Made by a program: the position numbers and the translations under genes. Source: Prosthecobacter fusiformis (GTDB taxonomy: Bacteria > Verrucomicrobiota > Verrucomicrobiia > Verrucomicrobiales > Verrucomicrobiaceae). From it: DNA of 64,000 bases. Each line of letters opens with the position of its first letter. Position 1 is the stretch's first letter. This document shows, in pieces, positions 17,932-25,761 of the stretch. The stretch covers positions 124,001 through 188,000 of the forward strand of contig NZ_SOCA01000008.1 of assembly GCF_004364345.1 (NCBI RefSeq). The letters run 5' to 3'. The notes beneath the pieces are model-generated. The model was not told the DNA's origin and did no database searches. It saw only the letters and a list, made by a program, of their open reading frames with translations.

Positions 17932-19038
17932 CTATACCCCACGCACGACTCGCTCAATGAAGAACAGTTTTTTGAGGACTGCGCCACCACTGGCAAAGGG
18001 GTAGGCATCAGGCTGGCCCATGCTGCGGGTCAGTTCATTGACGAGTGTGGTCAAAGCCACCCAATGACTGATCCGCTCGCAAAAAGCCTGGTGTTCCGCC
18101 TCCGGCTTTTGCCCAGGTTCACAGAGCAGGGCAGGATCGATCTTTGGGCGGACAATGTTCGTGCGGCACTGGGCCGCCTCCGCCGTCTCTAAAGTATCAT
18201 GCATATGCAGCCAGTGAGCCCATGTTTCAGCCCAGTCCTCCCACGGATGGGAGGAGGCATACGCACTGATGTGATTTTGATCCCAGCCCAGAGGCGGGCC
18301 TTCTGTATAATTGCGTTGCAGGGCTGTGGCATAGTCAGCCGTTTCATCGCCAAACAAAGCCCGGTATTCATCCAGGTGATGTGTCCCTTTGATCAAGACT
18401 TCCCAATAGAAATGGCCGGACTCATGGCGAAAATGCCCCAGCAGGGAACGATAAGGCTCACGTAACTCCAGGCGTGTTTTTTCGCGATGGTCATCATCCG
18501 CCTCCTGCACATTGAGGGTGACAACGCCGTTCTCATGCCCCGTCAGCACCTGCTGCCCAGGCAGATTTTGCAGGAAGTCAAAGACCAGCGGCAGGGTCGT
18601 CTGGAGCTTCGCTCCAGGTCCCCACAGTCCAAGATCCAGAAGAGTAAAAAGCAGCCTTCGTTTCGCTGTCTCCAGCCTGTTCCAGCGTTCCGGATTTCCT
18701 GGCAGTGACAGGTCAGGAATGACCCGCGTGGTCATGCAGCCAGGGCACAGTGTTTCGGGTGCAGCGTCGGCAGGGATCAGCCAGTTGCAGCCGCAGACGT
18801 GCAAATTTGCACAGAAGCGGTAGCGCGGTGGTTCGGGCACTTTAGGCGTGCGACGGAAGAGGCCACGCTTCTTGGGAGTTTCCGCCTGAGCCAATTGCAA
18901 GACACCGTCTTCACCCGTCATATCCAGCTCCCGCATTTCTTTGGAGAAAGGATCGAAACCGACGGCTCTGCCGCAAGAGATGCAGACGCTGTTATTGAAA
19001 AAGACGGGCTGACCGCAGATGCAAAGATAAGTCCTCAT
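17932..19038 (-). CDS. Putative zinc-binding metallopeptidase with double zinc ribbon
   Basis: A 368-residue cytoplasmic protein. Residues 4-24 form a zinc ribbon (CICG...CISCG) and a second Cys cluster follows near 80-105 (CANLHVCGC...CPGC). The peptidase part carries HExxH as FRHESGHFYW, then DEYRALFGDE and a long helical C-terminus (WEDWAETWAHWLHM). This fits the 'putative zinc-binding metallopeptidase' family with N-terminal zinc-ribbon_6. ATG 19038 (MRTYLCICG) is chosen because the ribbon follows; upstream in-frame sequence to 19167 overlaps the spacer and the AI-2E gene. It lies 88 bases after the AI-2E gene on the same strand and may be in the same stress operon. The substrate is unknown. 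Confidence 0.85.
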   Translation of the reverse strand: MRTYLCICGQPVFFNNSVCISCGRAVGFDPFSKEMRELDMTGEDGVLQLAQAETPKKRGLFRRTPKVPEPPRYRFCANLHVCGCNWLIPADAAPETLCPGCMTTRVIPDLSLPGNPERWNRLETAKRRLLFTLLDLGLWGPGAKLQTTLPLVFDFLQNLPGQQVLTGHENGVVTLNVQEADDDHREKTRLELREPYRSLLGHFRHESGHFYWEVLIKGTHHLDEYRALFGDETADYATALQRNYTEGPPLGWDQNHISAYASSHPWEDWAETWAHWLHMHDTLETAEAAQCRTNIVRPKIDPALLCEPGQKPEAEHQAFCERISHWVALTTLVNELTRSMGQPDAYPFASGGAVLKKLFFIERVVRGV

Positions 19039-19126
19039 GGAACAGTGGGTGGGGGTAAAGAATAGATCGTTTTTTGTTTCGCTGAATAGCTTAGTGAGCA
19101 ATTGAAAAATCGGCCAGCAGTCCGGT

Positions 19127-20884
19127 TCAGGATGCCTTTGGGGAAGATTCCTGCACATGCAGGGCATCCTCCAGCCGCTCGCGTGCAGCCTCCGCCGTAG
19201 TTACCACCCAGGTGGCACCGGTATCCACACTGCGCTCAGCCTGGGCTGCGCCCCAGCGGGCCAGCAGGATTTTGAGTTCTGGAAAGCGATGACGAAGCCG
19301 CTTGCACAGGAGCTGTGCCGTGCTGCTGACACCGGGTGGCATGGCGCTGATGCAGACAACTTCTGGCTTCAGCTCATTCACCTGCGCGATGACTTCAGAG
19401 ACCAAGGCCGACTGGGGTATTGACTCCCACTGCACCTGCCCCGGGGCGACGTTGCGGGCCAACCAACGGAGCGCGATGGCATCGGCCGAGGCATCCAGGC
19501 TGCGGCACAGCACCAAGTGCCCACCGGCAGCCGGCGGCGGAGGGGATTCCTCCAAAGCATCCCCAGAAAGGCTGCTCAGAGTCTCCAAAATCTCACTGAC
19601 CTCTTCTTTACTGAGCTTCCCTGCCAGCATTTCCCGGCGGGCATGCACGGCCGCAGGCAGCAGCAACAGGTCGATGGTTTTCTCCTGGCCGATGTCCCTC
19701 ACCATTTCACGATGAAGCTGTTCCGCCTCTTCGATATCTCCCACCAGCAGCCGCTGATAAACCAGCAGCGCAGGTTGGACTTCAGATTTCTCTCCCATGA
19801 GGATCTCGATGTGGCGCAATTCCGGTATGTATTTGGAAAACACCACCAGACAAACGGTGAGGGGTGTCGCCAGCAGCAGACCCACCGGCCCCCAGATCCA
19901 GGTCCAAAAGACGATGGCTACCAGCAGCGATAGGTCCGAAACCCCTGCGCTCTGTCCATACAGCAGCGGCTCCAAGATCATGTTCGTCAGCAGTTCCAGA
20001 CTGGTAATGAGAGTGAGCACCATCAATGGCTGAGTCCATCCATCAAAAACGGCCAAGCTCAAAGCCAGCGGCAGGATGGCTGCGATCCAGGGACCAATGT
20101 AGGGCACAAAACGAAACAATGCAGCCAAGGCCCCCCACAGAATCATATAAGGCAGGCCAATGGCCCAAAAACCCAATGCCAGCAGCAATCCATAAACACT
20201 GTTGATCAGAGTCTGCATCAGCAGATACCGGCTCACGCGGGATGCGGCTTCATCCAGTGCCCGCGTTGTCGTGGTCAGACGGCTATAACCGACGAGTTGG
20301 ATCACCCGGTTGCGCACATCATTCTGCCGTAAAAGCATGAAGATGACGAAGACAATCACAATGGCCGCCATGCCCAGACTGTCAGCCAGGTAGCTCACTA
20401 CCGTCATGGCGCTTTCCTGGAGCTGGTTGGTGGATTTTTCGATGAATACAGGCGCCTCATCTTTGGGCGCACCGAAGAGCTCCTCTTCAGGGGTCTTCGG
20501 GGCATTGGAGATCTCCTGCACGAGGCTTTGTAGCTTCTCCAGCACACCTCCTTCCCCGACCTGCCGCAGGCTCACCATCCGCTGGTGCATGGTCGTCCGG
20601 TAGCCAGGCAGATCCTTGGCCAGTTCATGCAACTGCACCCCGAGACCCCAGACCAGGGAACCCAGTACAGAAAAGGACAGTAGCGTCACCAGAATGACAG
20701 CCACCGTCCTCGGAAAGTGCAGCTTATGATTGAAAAAAGAGACGACCGGTTTCAGCAAAAAGGCAAACAGAGCTGCCAGTGCCAAAGGGATAAAAAACTC
20801 CCTGCCCGACCACAACATCGCCACGGTGAGCATCACCGTGGCGAGCCGGATGAGCGGAGCCAACTGAAGTTGGAGGGCTTCCAT
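19127..20884 (-). CDS. AI-2E/PerM family transporter with C-terminal cobalamin-binding-like domain
   Basis: A 585-residue protein. Residues 1-350 are an AI-2E transporter (PerM/YhhT family) with about eight membrane helices, including GLPYMILWGALAALFRFVPYIGP and a terminal VGLLLATPLTVCLVVF. The family exports autoinducer-2 or, in some cases, sodium ions. The remaining 230 residues are cytoplasmic: a helical bundle (LLVGDIEEAEQLHREMV) and a Rossmann-like domain (PEVVCISAMPPGVSSTAQLLCKRLRHRFP..ILLARWG). That layout recalls B12-binding modules, but the DxHxxG cobalamin motif is absent, so cofactor binding is doubtful. It is in line with four small membrane-protein genes upstream, 52 bases behind the nearest. 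Confidence 0.88.
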   Translation of the reverse strand: MEALQLQLAPLIRLATVMLTVAMLWSGREFFIPLALAALFAFLLKPVVSFFNHKLHFPRTVAVILVTLLSFSVLGSLVWGLGVQLHELAKDLPGYRTTMHQRMVSLRQVGEGGVLEKLQSLVQEISNAPKTPEEELFGAPKDEAPVFIEKSTNQLQESAMTVVSYLADSLGMAAIVIVFVIFMLLRQNDVRNRVIQLVGYSRLTTTTRALDEAASRVSRYLLMQTLINSVYGLLLALGFWAIGLPYMILWGALAALFRFVPYIGPWIAAILPLALSLAVFDGWTQPLMVLTLITSLELLTNMILEPLLYGQSAGVSDLSLLVAIVFWTWIWGPVGLLLATPLTVCLVVFSKYIPELRHIEILMGEKSEVQPALLVYQRLLVGDIEEAEQLHREMVRDIGQEKTIDLLLLPAAVHARREMLAGKLSKEEVSEILETLSSLSGDALEESPPPPAAGGHLVLCRSLDASADAIALRWLARNVAPGQVQWESIPQSALVSEVIAQVNELKPEVVCISAMPPGVSSTAQLLCKRLRHRFPELKILLARWGAAQAERSVDTGATWVVTTAEAARERLEDALHVQESSPKAS

Positions 20885-20936
20885 GAATGGGTTCCGCTAT
20901 TCCTTTGGTTGGTTGGGGGGAATGGGTTAGTCGCAA

Positions 20937-21254
20937 TTAACGGCGGCTGGTGCTAGCCAGCAGACCGAACAACAGACCGATACCGATGGCAACGCCCAGG
21001 AATTCATATGGGCGCTTATGCACCATGGTATCCAGGTTCGAAGCCTTCTGACGAAGCTGACGCTCGATCTCGTGACTGGCTTCACCAGCGTAGTCGGCGA
21101 TGCCTGCCAGGCGTTCTTTGACGTGACCGGTATAACCGTTTGTTTCTTTTCCGATGCTCTCAAGGATGCCCTTGGCTTCTTCGGAGATATTGCGCAGGCT
21201 GTGATGGATGCGCTCGGAATTGCTCAGCGGTTTGCGTTTGAAAAGTAAGCTCAT
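20937..21254 (-). CDS. DUF883/YqjD-like membrane-anchored stress protein
   Basis: A 105-residue protein: a charged amphipathic helical region (SNSERIHHSLRNISEEAKG, then KERLAGIADYAGEASHEIERQL) and a single C-terminal membrane helix YEFLGVAIGIGLLFGLL ending in SRR. This is the architecture of the ElaB/YqjD/DUF883 family; E. coli YqjD tethers ribosomes to the membrane in stationary phase under RpoS. It is the second such protein in the string (see 21494-21754). It is followed 52 bases later by the AI-2E gene. Confidence 0.85.
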   Translation of the reverse strand: MSLLFKRKPLSNSERIHHSLRNISEEAKGILESIGKETNGYTGHVKERLAGIADYAGEASHEIERQLRQKASNLDTMVHKRPYEFLGVAIGIGLLFGLLASTSRR

Positions 21255-21297
21255 GACGTGAACAGTTTAGAGTTTGATTGAGGGATGAAAATAAGCC

Positions 21298-21447
21298 TTA
21301 CAGAGGCTTGCGGCCCTGGATAACGCGAAGGAGGATCACCACGATGGCCACAACGAGCAGGATGTGGATGAATCCGCTAAGCGTGTAGCTAGTCACAAGA
21401 CCAAGCAGCCAGAGGATAAGAAGGACGACAGCGACAGTGTAAAGCAT
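21298..21447 (-). CDS. lmo0937-like small membrane protein
   Basis: A 49-residue peptide starting MLYTVAVVLLILWLLGLVTS and ending RVIQGRKPL, with two hydrophobic helices. It matches the lmo0937 family (DUF5670), in which MLYTIAVILLxLWLLGLV..GGFIHILLVIAIIxxLIRxIxGR is nearly invariant. Function is unknown; the genes are widespread and often induced by osmotic or envelope stress. It lies between two DUF883-type genes, 43 and 46 bases away. Confidence 0.88.
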   Translation of the reverse strand: MLYTVAVVLLILWLLGLVTSYTLSGFIHILLVVAIVVILLRVIQGRKPL

Positions 21448-21493
21448 ATGGGTAGTAGTTTAAGGGTGGGATTGAGTGTGAAAGGAAAGCGAA

Positions 21494-21754
21494 TTAGCGG
21501 CGCAGGAAGAGACCGAAGAACATCCCGCCCAAGGCAGCATAGCCCAGAGCGCGCATCGGATTTTGAACCGTGTATTCACGCAACTGGCCCAGGTTCTGAT
21601 TGGCATCTTCCTTCACCTTCTGGGTGTAGGTGTCGATGCGGACGCGGGCTTCTTGACGAAGGTCATTGAGATCATGCTTCACGGCATCGCCGAGGGCGCG
21701 GAAGTCATTGGCAGTCTCGTGGAGGACCTCATTGGTGCGGGGTGCAGTAGTCAT
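21494..21754 (-). CDS. DUF883 family membrane-anchored protein
   Basis: An 86-residue protein with a long amphipathic helix (NDFRALGDAVKHDLNDLRQEA, with heptad character through NQNLGQLREY) and a C-terminal membrane segment (RALGYAALGGMFFGLFLRR) preceded by VQNPMRALGYA, the DUF883 signature. Relatives (ElaB, YqjD) sit in the inner membrane and associate with ribosomes in stressed or stationary cells. It starts 19 bases after the stop of the first gene of the string, so the two are one transcript. Confidence 0.88.
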   Translation of the reverse strand: MTTAPRTNEVLHETANDFRALGDAVKHDLNDLRQEARVRIDTYTQKVKEDANQNLGQLREYTVQNPMRALGYAALGGMFFGLFLRR

Positions 21755-21773
21755 AATGGTAATAGGAGCGTGT

Positions 21774-21953
21774 TTAGTTTTTGAGGTAGAAGCTCGCCGC
21801 GAACGTGGTCAGGGCGATAGCAGCCACCGCCCAAGTCAGGACCGTCGCGCTACCCGCTGACCCGCTCACCGCTGCGAATAACGCAACAAGAGCAATGGCC
21901 ACCGATGCAACGCGAAGTTGCGAGTAGCCGGAGTTGGGGTTTGTGTTGATCAT
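21774..21953 (-). CDS. Small two-helix membrane protein, first gene of sigma-54 string
   Basis: A 59-residue protein, MINTNPNSGYSQLRVASVAI followed by a hydrophobic helix (ALVALFAAVSG) and a second (VLTWAVAAIALTTFAASFYL). No family was recognised. The ATG at 21953 lies about 20 bases downstream of the start expected from the sigma-54-like element at 21984-21999. The frame runs upstream to 22121, but that would place the promoter inside the gene, and the upstream residues look non-coding. It heads a tight series of stress-type membrane genes. Confidence 0.7.
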   Translation of the reverse strand: MINTNPNSGYSQLRVASVAIALVALFAAVSGSAGSATVLTWAVAAIALTTFAASFYLKN

Positions 21954-21983
21954 AACAGAGCCGGGGTTATGAGCCTTCTTATC

Positions 21984-21999
21984 GCACAGGGGGTGCCAA
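21984..21999 (-). promoter_or_regulatory. Sigma-54-type promoter of the DUF883/AI-2E gene string
   Basis: On the minus strand TTGGCACCCCCTGTGC, with a complete TGGCAC -24 box and GC at the right -12 spacing (GTGC instead of TTGC). It agrees with the element at 17688-17703 in 14 of 16 positions. Confidence 0.72.
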
Positions 22000-22107
22000 G
22001 CCGAAGTCGCCTGATTTAATTCGCTCATCATCAACGGATTACAATTTTTGTTAGGTCTCACCCCAAATGCAATCTGGGTTAGTTTCGTGCAAACGACCCG
22101 AGGATTT

Positions 22108-22122
22108 ATTGCGATTTGCAAT
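22108..22122. promoter_or_regulatory. Candidate enhancer (UAS) dyad 3
   Basis: ATTGC-N5-GCAAT, perfect 5-bp arms, centred about 116 bases upstream of the -24 element at 21984-21999. It has the same geometry as the dyads at 17786 and 17819. A shared 10-mer TGCAAACGAC occurs nearby (22088-22097) and also at 17665-17674. Confidence 0.45.
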
Positions 22123-22185
22123 TGTGCTTGTTGGATTTTTGTTCCCTCTCAGGATGGAGCCAAAAACCGCGTTCAAAGCATTTAT

Positions 22186-22211
22186 CTAGCCTTTTGCAAT
22201 GTGAGGGCTAG
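22186..22211. promoter_or_regulatory. Inverted repeat upstream of the MFS gene
   Basis: Arms CTAGCC and GGCTAG separated by 14 bases, ending 14 bases before the MFS start at 22226. It may be an operator or an mRNA hairpin; no regulator gene is adjacent. Confidence 0.35.
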
Positions 22212-22225
22212 CATCGGCGCCCAGT

Positions 22226-23575
22226 ATGGCTACCGCCCAAAAATCCCCACTCGACCGCGCCCGCAGCAAGGCTTTCATGCGTCTGCTGCCCGTACTTTTC
22301 ATCAGCTACATGATCGCCTACGTGGACCGGGTGAACGTGGCCGTGGCCAAGCTGACGATGATGAAGGACATGCCGGACTTTACGGATGCGGTCATCGGCT
22401 TTGGCAGCAGTCTGTTTTTCATTGGCTACTTCCTTCTGGAAATTCCGGGGTCATTGATGGTGGAAAAGTGGAGCGCGCGGAAATGGATCTGCCGCATCAT
22501 GGTGAGCTGGGGTTTCATGGCTGGCCTTACCGCCTTTGTCCGCACCCCGGTGGAATTTTACACCGTGCGCTTTCTCCTGGGCCTGGCCGAAGCCGGGTTC
22601 TTCCCCGGCGTCATCATTTATCTCACCCATTGGTTTACCTCCCGGGACAGAGCCAAGGCTCTCTCTTACTTTCTAGTGGCGACCCCCTTCGCCCAGATGC
22701 TGAGCCCGATTTCCAACTGGCTTCTGAAAATCGGCACGACAGAGGTGTTGAAAACAGGTGAAACCATTGTCCATCCTAAGTTCATGGGCCTGGTGGGCTG
22801 GCAGTGGGTTTACATTGCCTGGGCCATTCCTGCCATTGTGCTGGGCATCGGTGTGCTATGGCTGCTGACCGATAAACCCCGGCAGGCCACCTGGCTGACC
22901 CAGGAAGAAAAGGATGCCCTGGAAGCTGAACTGGAGCGCGAACGCCAGATCAAGACACGGGGCAAGCGGATGACCCTGCTGGAGGCCTTCCGCCACCCAA
23001 AGGTGCTGCTGCTCTGTGCAGCTTATTTTTGCATCACGACCTGCAGCCATAGCATGGAACTCTTCATGCCCAGCGTGATCCATGACTGGTATGCCGTCAG
23101 CCGTGACCAGTTCATCTGGTTGATCGTCCTACCGCCAATGCTGGCGCTGTGTGGGCAGCTTTTCGGAGGCTGGAGCTCGGATCATTTCCAGGAACGCAGG
23201 CTGCATGCCTGCATACCGCTGGTCATTGGTGGCATCGCCATGCTTTGTGCCCCGGCCACCTTCGGCAATCTGTTTCTGACCATGGTCTGCCTCATGGTGA
23301 CCTTCGCCGGATTTAAGACATACATGCCTGCCTTCTGGTCCCTGCCTAGCCTATTCCTGGCAGAGGCAGCGGCCGCTGGCAGTATCGGCCTGATCAACTC
23401 CGTAGGCAATCTGGGCGGAGCTTTCGGACCCTTTATCATGGGCAAGATCCGCACGGTCACGGGCTCCTATCAGAGCGGCTTTATCTTCCTGGGCTCGTCC
23501 ATGCTCCTAGCCTCCATCATCGTGTATTTCCTGGGCTTGGGTGCCCGGACCCCCAAGGAATCTAGAAAGGTCTGA
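22226..23575 (+). CDS. MFS transporter, anion:cation symporter (ACS) family
   Basis: A 449-residue, 12-helix major facilitator. The first helix region contains ISYMIAYVDRVNVAVA, typical of the ACS family (tartrate, glucarate, hexuronate, phthalate permeases), followed by GFGSSLFFIGYFLLEIPGS and the loop 2-3 region with RKWICRIM. A cytoplasmic central loop (residues 215-255) is rich in Glu/Arg/Lys. The likely substrate is a small organic anion such as a sugar acid, taken up with protons; the exact compound is unknown. It is divergent from the sigma-54-driven stress string and stands alone. Confidence 0.88.
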   Translation: MATAQKSPLDRARSKAFMRLLPVLFISYMIAYVDRVNVAVAKLTMMKDMPDFTDAVIGFGSSLFFIGYFLLEIPGSLMVEKWSARKWICRIMVSWGFMAGLTAFVRTPVEFYTVRFLLGLAEAGFFPGVIIYLTHWFTSRDRAKALSYFLVATPFAQMLSPISNWLLKIGTTEVLKTGETIVHPKFMGLVGWQWVYIAWAIPAIVLGIGVLWLLTDKPRQATWLTQEEKDALEAELERERQIKTRGKRMTLLEAFRHPKVLLLCAAYFCITTCSHSMELFMPSVIHDWYAVSRDQFIWLIVLPPMLALCGQLFGGWSSDHFQERRLHACIPLVIGGIAMLCAPATFGNLFLTMVCLMVTFAGFKTYMPAFWSLPSLFLAEAAAAGSIGLINSVGNLGGAFGPFIMGKIRTVTGSYQSGFIFLGSSMLLASIIVYFLGLGARTPKESRKV

Positions 23576-23601
23576 TCCCAAGGCTCAAGTTCTGGCCAGC
23601 A

Positions 23602-23632
23602 AAAAGGGGCCACCCATGTGCTGGGGGCCCCC
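23602..23632 (-). terminator. Intrinsic terminator of the SGNH hydrolase gene
   Basis: On the minus strand: arm GGGGCC, inner arm CCCA, loop GCACA, TGGG, one bulged T, GGCCCC, then TTTTT. It lies 38 bases past the stop of the gene at 23670-24407. Confidence 0.78.
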
Positions 23633-23669
23633 GTTCTAAAATCAGGCGGCATCTTGGCCACCCGTATCA

Positions 23670-24407
23670 TCATTCACCCAGGAGTTCTTTGATCTTCGGC
23701 TCGATGGCCTCAGCCCACATGTCATAACCTTTTTCGGAGAGGTGCAGGAGGTCAGGCATGATCTCGCGGGTGAGGGTGCCATCGGGCTGGAGAAACGTTT
23801 TGCCGATGTCCTGGTAGAACACTGTTTTTCCATCAGCCAGGGTGGCGATGATGGCATTGGTCTTCTCATTCTGCTGGCGCATCGCATCAGCCGGGGTTTC
23901 ACCGCGCGGGAAGATGCCCAGCACCAGGATCTTGGCTGCGGGAGCTTTGGCCTTCAGCTTTTCAAGGATCAATTTCACGCCTTCCGCAGTCTGCTCAGCG
24001 GAGCTTTCGTAAATGGCACCATTGAGTTCCTTTTGCGGACGGCCGACATGGCCGGTGTTATTGGTGCCGATCATGAGCACGATGAGCTTGGGCTTCAGGC
24101 CGTCAAAGTTGCCATTGTCCAGACGCCACAGCACGTGCTCTGTGCGGTCCCCACCGATGCCGAAATTGGCAGCGTTGCGCTTGGCATAAAATTTCTCCCA
24201 GGTGGCTTTGCCCTTCCCTTCCCAGCCTTGGGTGATGGAGTCCCCCAGGAAGACCAGAGTCGCCTCTCCCTTCTTGGAAATCTCATTGAAACTTTCATGA
24301 CGCTTCACCCAGCCGCCTTCACGCGGGACAGGGTTGGTAGCGAGGTTAGTGTCTGCGGCGAAGACGCCGGAAACAAGGAGGGCAGAGGCAAGCAGGATGT
24401 TTTTCAT
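23670..24407 (-). CDS. Secreted SGNH/GDSL hydrolase (PAF-acetylhydrolase-like)
   Basis: A 245-residue exported esterase-type enzyme. Signal peptide MKNILLASALLVSGVFA. SGNH blocks are all present: block I LVFLGDSITQGW (Ser nucleophile), block II Gly in NFGIGGDRTEHVLWRL, block III Asn in IGTNNTGH, and block V Asp/His in DLLHLSEKGYDMWAEAI. The VLWRLDNGNFDG segment is typical of the platelet-activating-factor acetylhydrolase IB gamma-like group common in Planctomycetes/Verrucomicrobia, often polysaccharide deacetylases or acetyl-esterases. Substrate is unknown. The gene ends in its own terminator. Confidence 0.9.
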   Translation of the reverse strand: MKNILLASALLVSGVFAADTNLATNPVPREGGWVKRHESFNEISKKGEATLVFLGDSITQGWEGKGKATWEKFYAKRNAANFGIGGDRTEHVLWRLDNGNFDGLKPKLIVLMIGTNNTGHVGRPQKELNGAIYESSAEQTAEGVKLILEKLKAKAPAAKILVLGIFPRGETPADAMRQQNEKTNAIIATLADGKTVFYQDIGKTFLQPDGTLTREIMPDLLHLSEKGYDMWAEAIEPKIKELLGE

Positions 24408-24451
24408 GGTTGGAAAGGGAGATTAAAAACGTGAGTGCAGGGGCATTACAA

Positions 24452-25243
24452 TCATTTCTTCTCCAATGCATTGCGAGCCATCACCGGATCATCCGTGGTG
24501 ATGCCATCCACGCCCAGCTCTGCCAGGCGCTTCACATCCCCGGGCCGGTTCACGGTCCACACGTGCAGTTCCAGCCCCGCATCCTTGATCTGCTTCACCA
24601 TGGCTTCACTCCACTTCCATTTCAGACCCAGGTCCAGGCCATCTAGACCATCCGCTTTGGTGTCAGCGATCAGTTTTGTGAGGTCCACTGGCTTCTTGTT
24701 TTCCTTCTCGGAAGAAAGGCGGTAAACCTTGATCCAGGGCAGCGCCTTTTTGCACTCCTGCGCCACCGTACGGTTAAAGGCGATGATGCAGAGCTGGTGC
24801 CCGCGCAGCCTCCATTTGGACAGTTTTTTTGCCAGCACAGGCACCACTTCCGGCCCGCTTTTCACCTCCAGCAAAAAGCGTTTTGTGCCCAGGGGCATGC
24901 TGGCCAGGCTCTCCTCCAAACTGGGGATTTTTTCGCCTTTGAAGATCGCCTTTTTCCATGAGCCAGCATCCAGGGCCTGCAGCTCCGCCAGGCTACTGTT
25001 TGCCACCAGCATGGGCACCTTGGTGGTGCGTTTGGCATCTTCATCATGCAGCACGGCGATCTCCCCATCCTTCGTCAAAAGCAGGTCCAGCTCACACGCA
25101 TCCGCGCCCTGCTCCCAGGCCAGTTTGAAAGCGGCCACCGTATTCTCCGGCGCACGCGATGAAAACCCACGATGGGCCACAATTTCAACAGCAGAGAGAC
25201 TGGCGGACAAGGATAGCACAACGAGAAGGGGCAAAAATTTCAT
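24452..25243 (-). CDS. Glycerophosphodiester phosphodiesterase, exported
   Basis: A 263-residue GDPD-family enzyme that hydrolyses glycerophosphodiesters to glycerol-3-phosphate and an alcohol. Signal peptide MKFLPLLVVLSLSASLSA, then the catalytic start EIVAHRGFSSRAPENTVAAFKLAWEQGADACELDLLLTKDG is easily recognised (His-Arg and Glu-x-Asp metal/acid residues), followed by VLHDEDAKRTT. The C-terminal barrel strands include GLDLGLKWKWS and LHVWTVNRPGDVKRLAELGVDGITTDDP. ATG 25243 is chosen because the signal peptide follows. It lies 44 bases upstream of the SGNH hydrolase on the same strand and may be co-transcribed with it. Confidence 0.93.
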   Translation of the reverse strand: MKFLPLLVVLSLSASLSAVEIVAHRGFSSRAPENTVAAFKLAWEQGADACELDLLLTKDGEIAVLHDEDAKRTTKVPMLVANSSLAELQALDAGSWKKAIFKGEKIPSLEESLASMPLGTKRFLLEVKSGPEVVPVLAKKLSKWRLRGHQLCIIAFNRTVAQECKKALPWIKVYRLSSEKENKKPVDLTKLIADTKADGLDGLDLGLKWKWSEAMVKQIKDAGLELHVWTVNRPGDVKRLAELGVDGITTDDPVMARNALEKK

Positions 25244-25317
25244 GTGAAGCTTAGACAACGCCGATGATGAGCCGTTGCTTTCCCAGGAATGGGACTCAAC
25301 TTTCACTCCCTATCCCC

Positions 25318-25761
25318 ATGACTCTCGCCGATCTCATCCCCACCCTGCAATTCTCCATCGGCCCGGTCATCCTCATTTCAGGCATCGGCCTGCTGCTGCT
25401 GAGCATGACCAACCGCTATGGCCGGGTGATCGACCGCACGCGTCATCTGGCCAATGATCTGCGCACCGCCGGAGATGACCGGCCCAAGCTGCTGCAGGAG
25501 CTGACCATCCTGGCACGCCGCGCCCGCATCATCCGCGCAGCCATTGCCCTTTCCGCCGTCAGCGTTCTGCTGGTGGCCCTCCTCATCATCGGTTTATTCC
25601 TGGGGTCACTGCTGTCACTGAATGTCGCAGCCATCATCGTCATCCTATTTGTACTGTGCCTGCTCAGCCTCATCGGCTCCCTGCTGCTCTTCATCTTTGA
25701 CATCAATCTATCCCTCAAAGCCCTGTGGCTGGAGATGCCTGCGGAGGTGGCTCATCGCTGA
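25318..25761 (+). CDS. DUF2721 family membrane protein
   Basis: A 147-residue protein with the DUF2721 opening: a helix ILISGIGLLLLSMTNRYGRVIDRTRHLANDL, a cytosolic charged loop with ELTILARRARIIRAAI, and two further membrane helices. Family members are uncharacterised inner-membrane proteins, usually 130-160 residues. The last 10 bases overlap the tail of the convergent RarD-like gene. Confidence 0.88.
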   Translation: MTLADLIPTLQFSIGPVILISGIGLLLLSMTNRYGRVIDRTRHLANDLRTAGDDRPKLLQELTILARRARIIRAAIALSAVSVLLVALLIIGLFLGSLLSLNVAAIIVILFVLCLLSLIGSLLLFIFDINLSLKALWLEMPAEVAHR

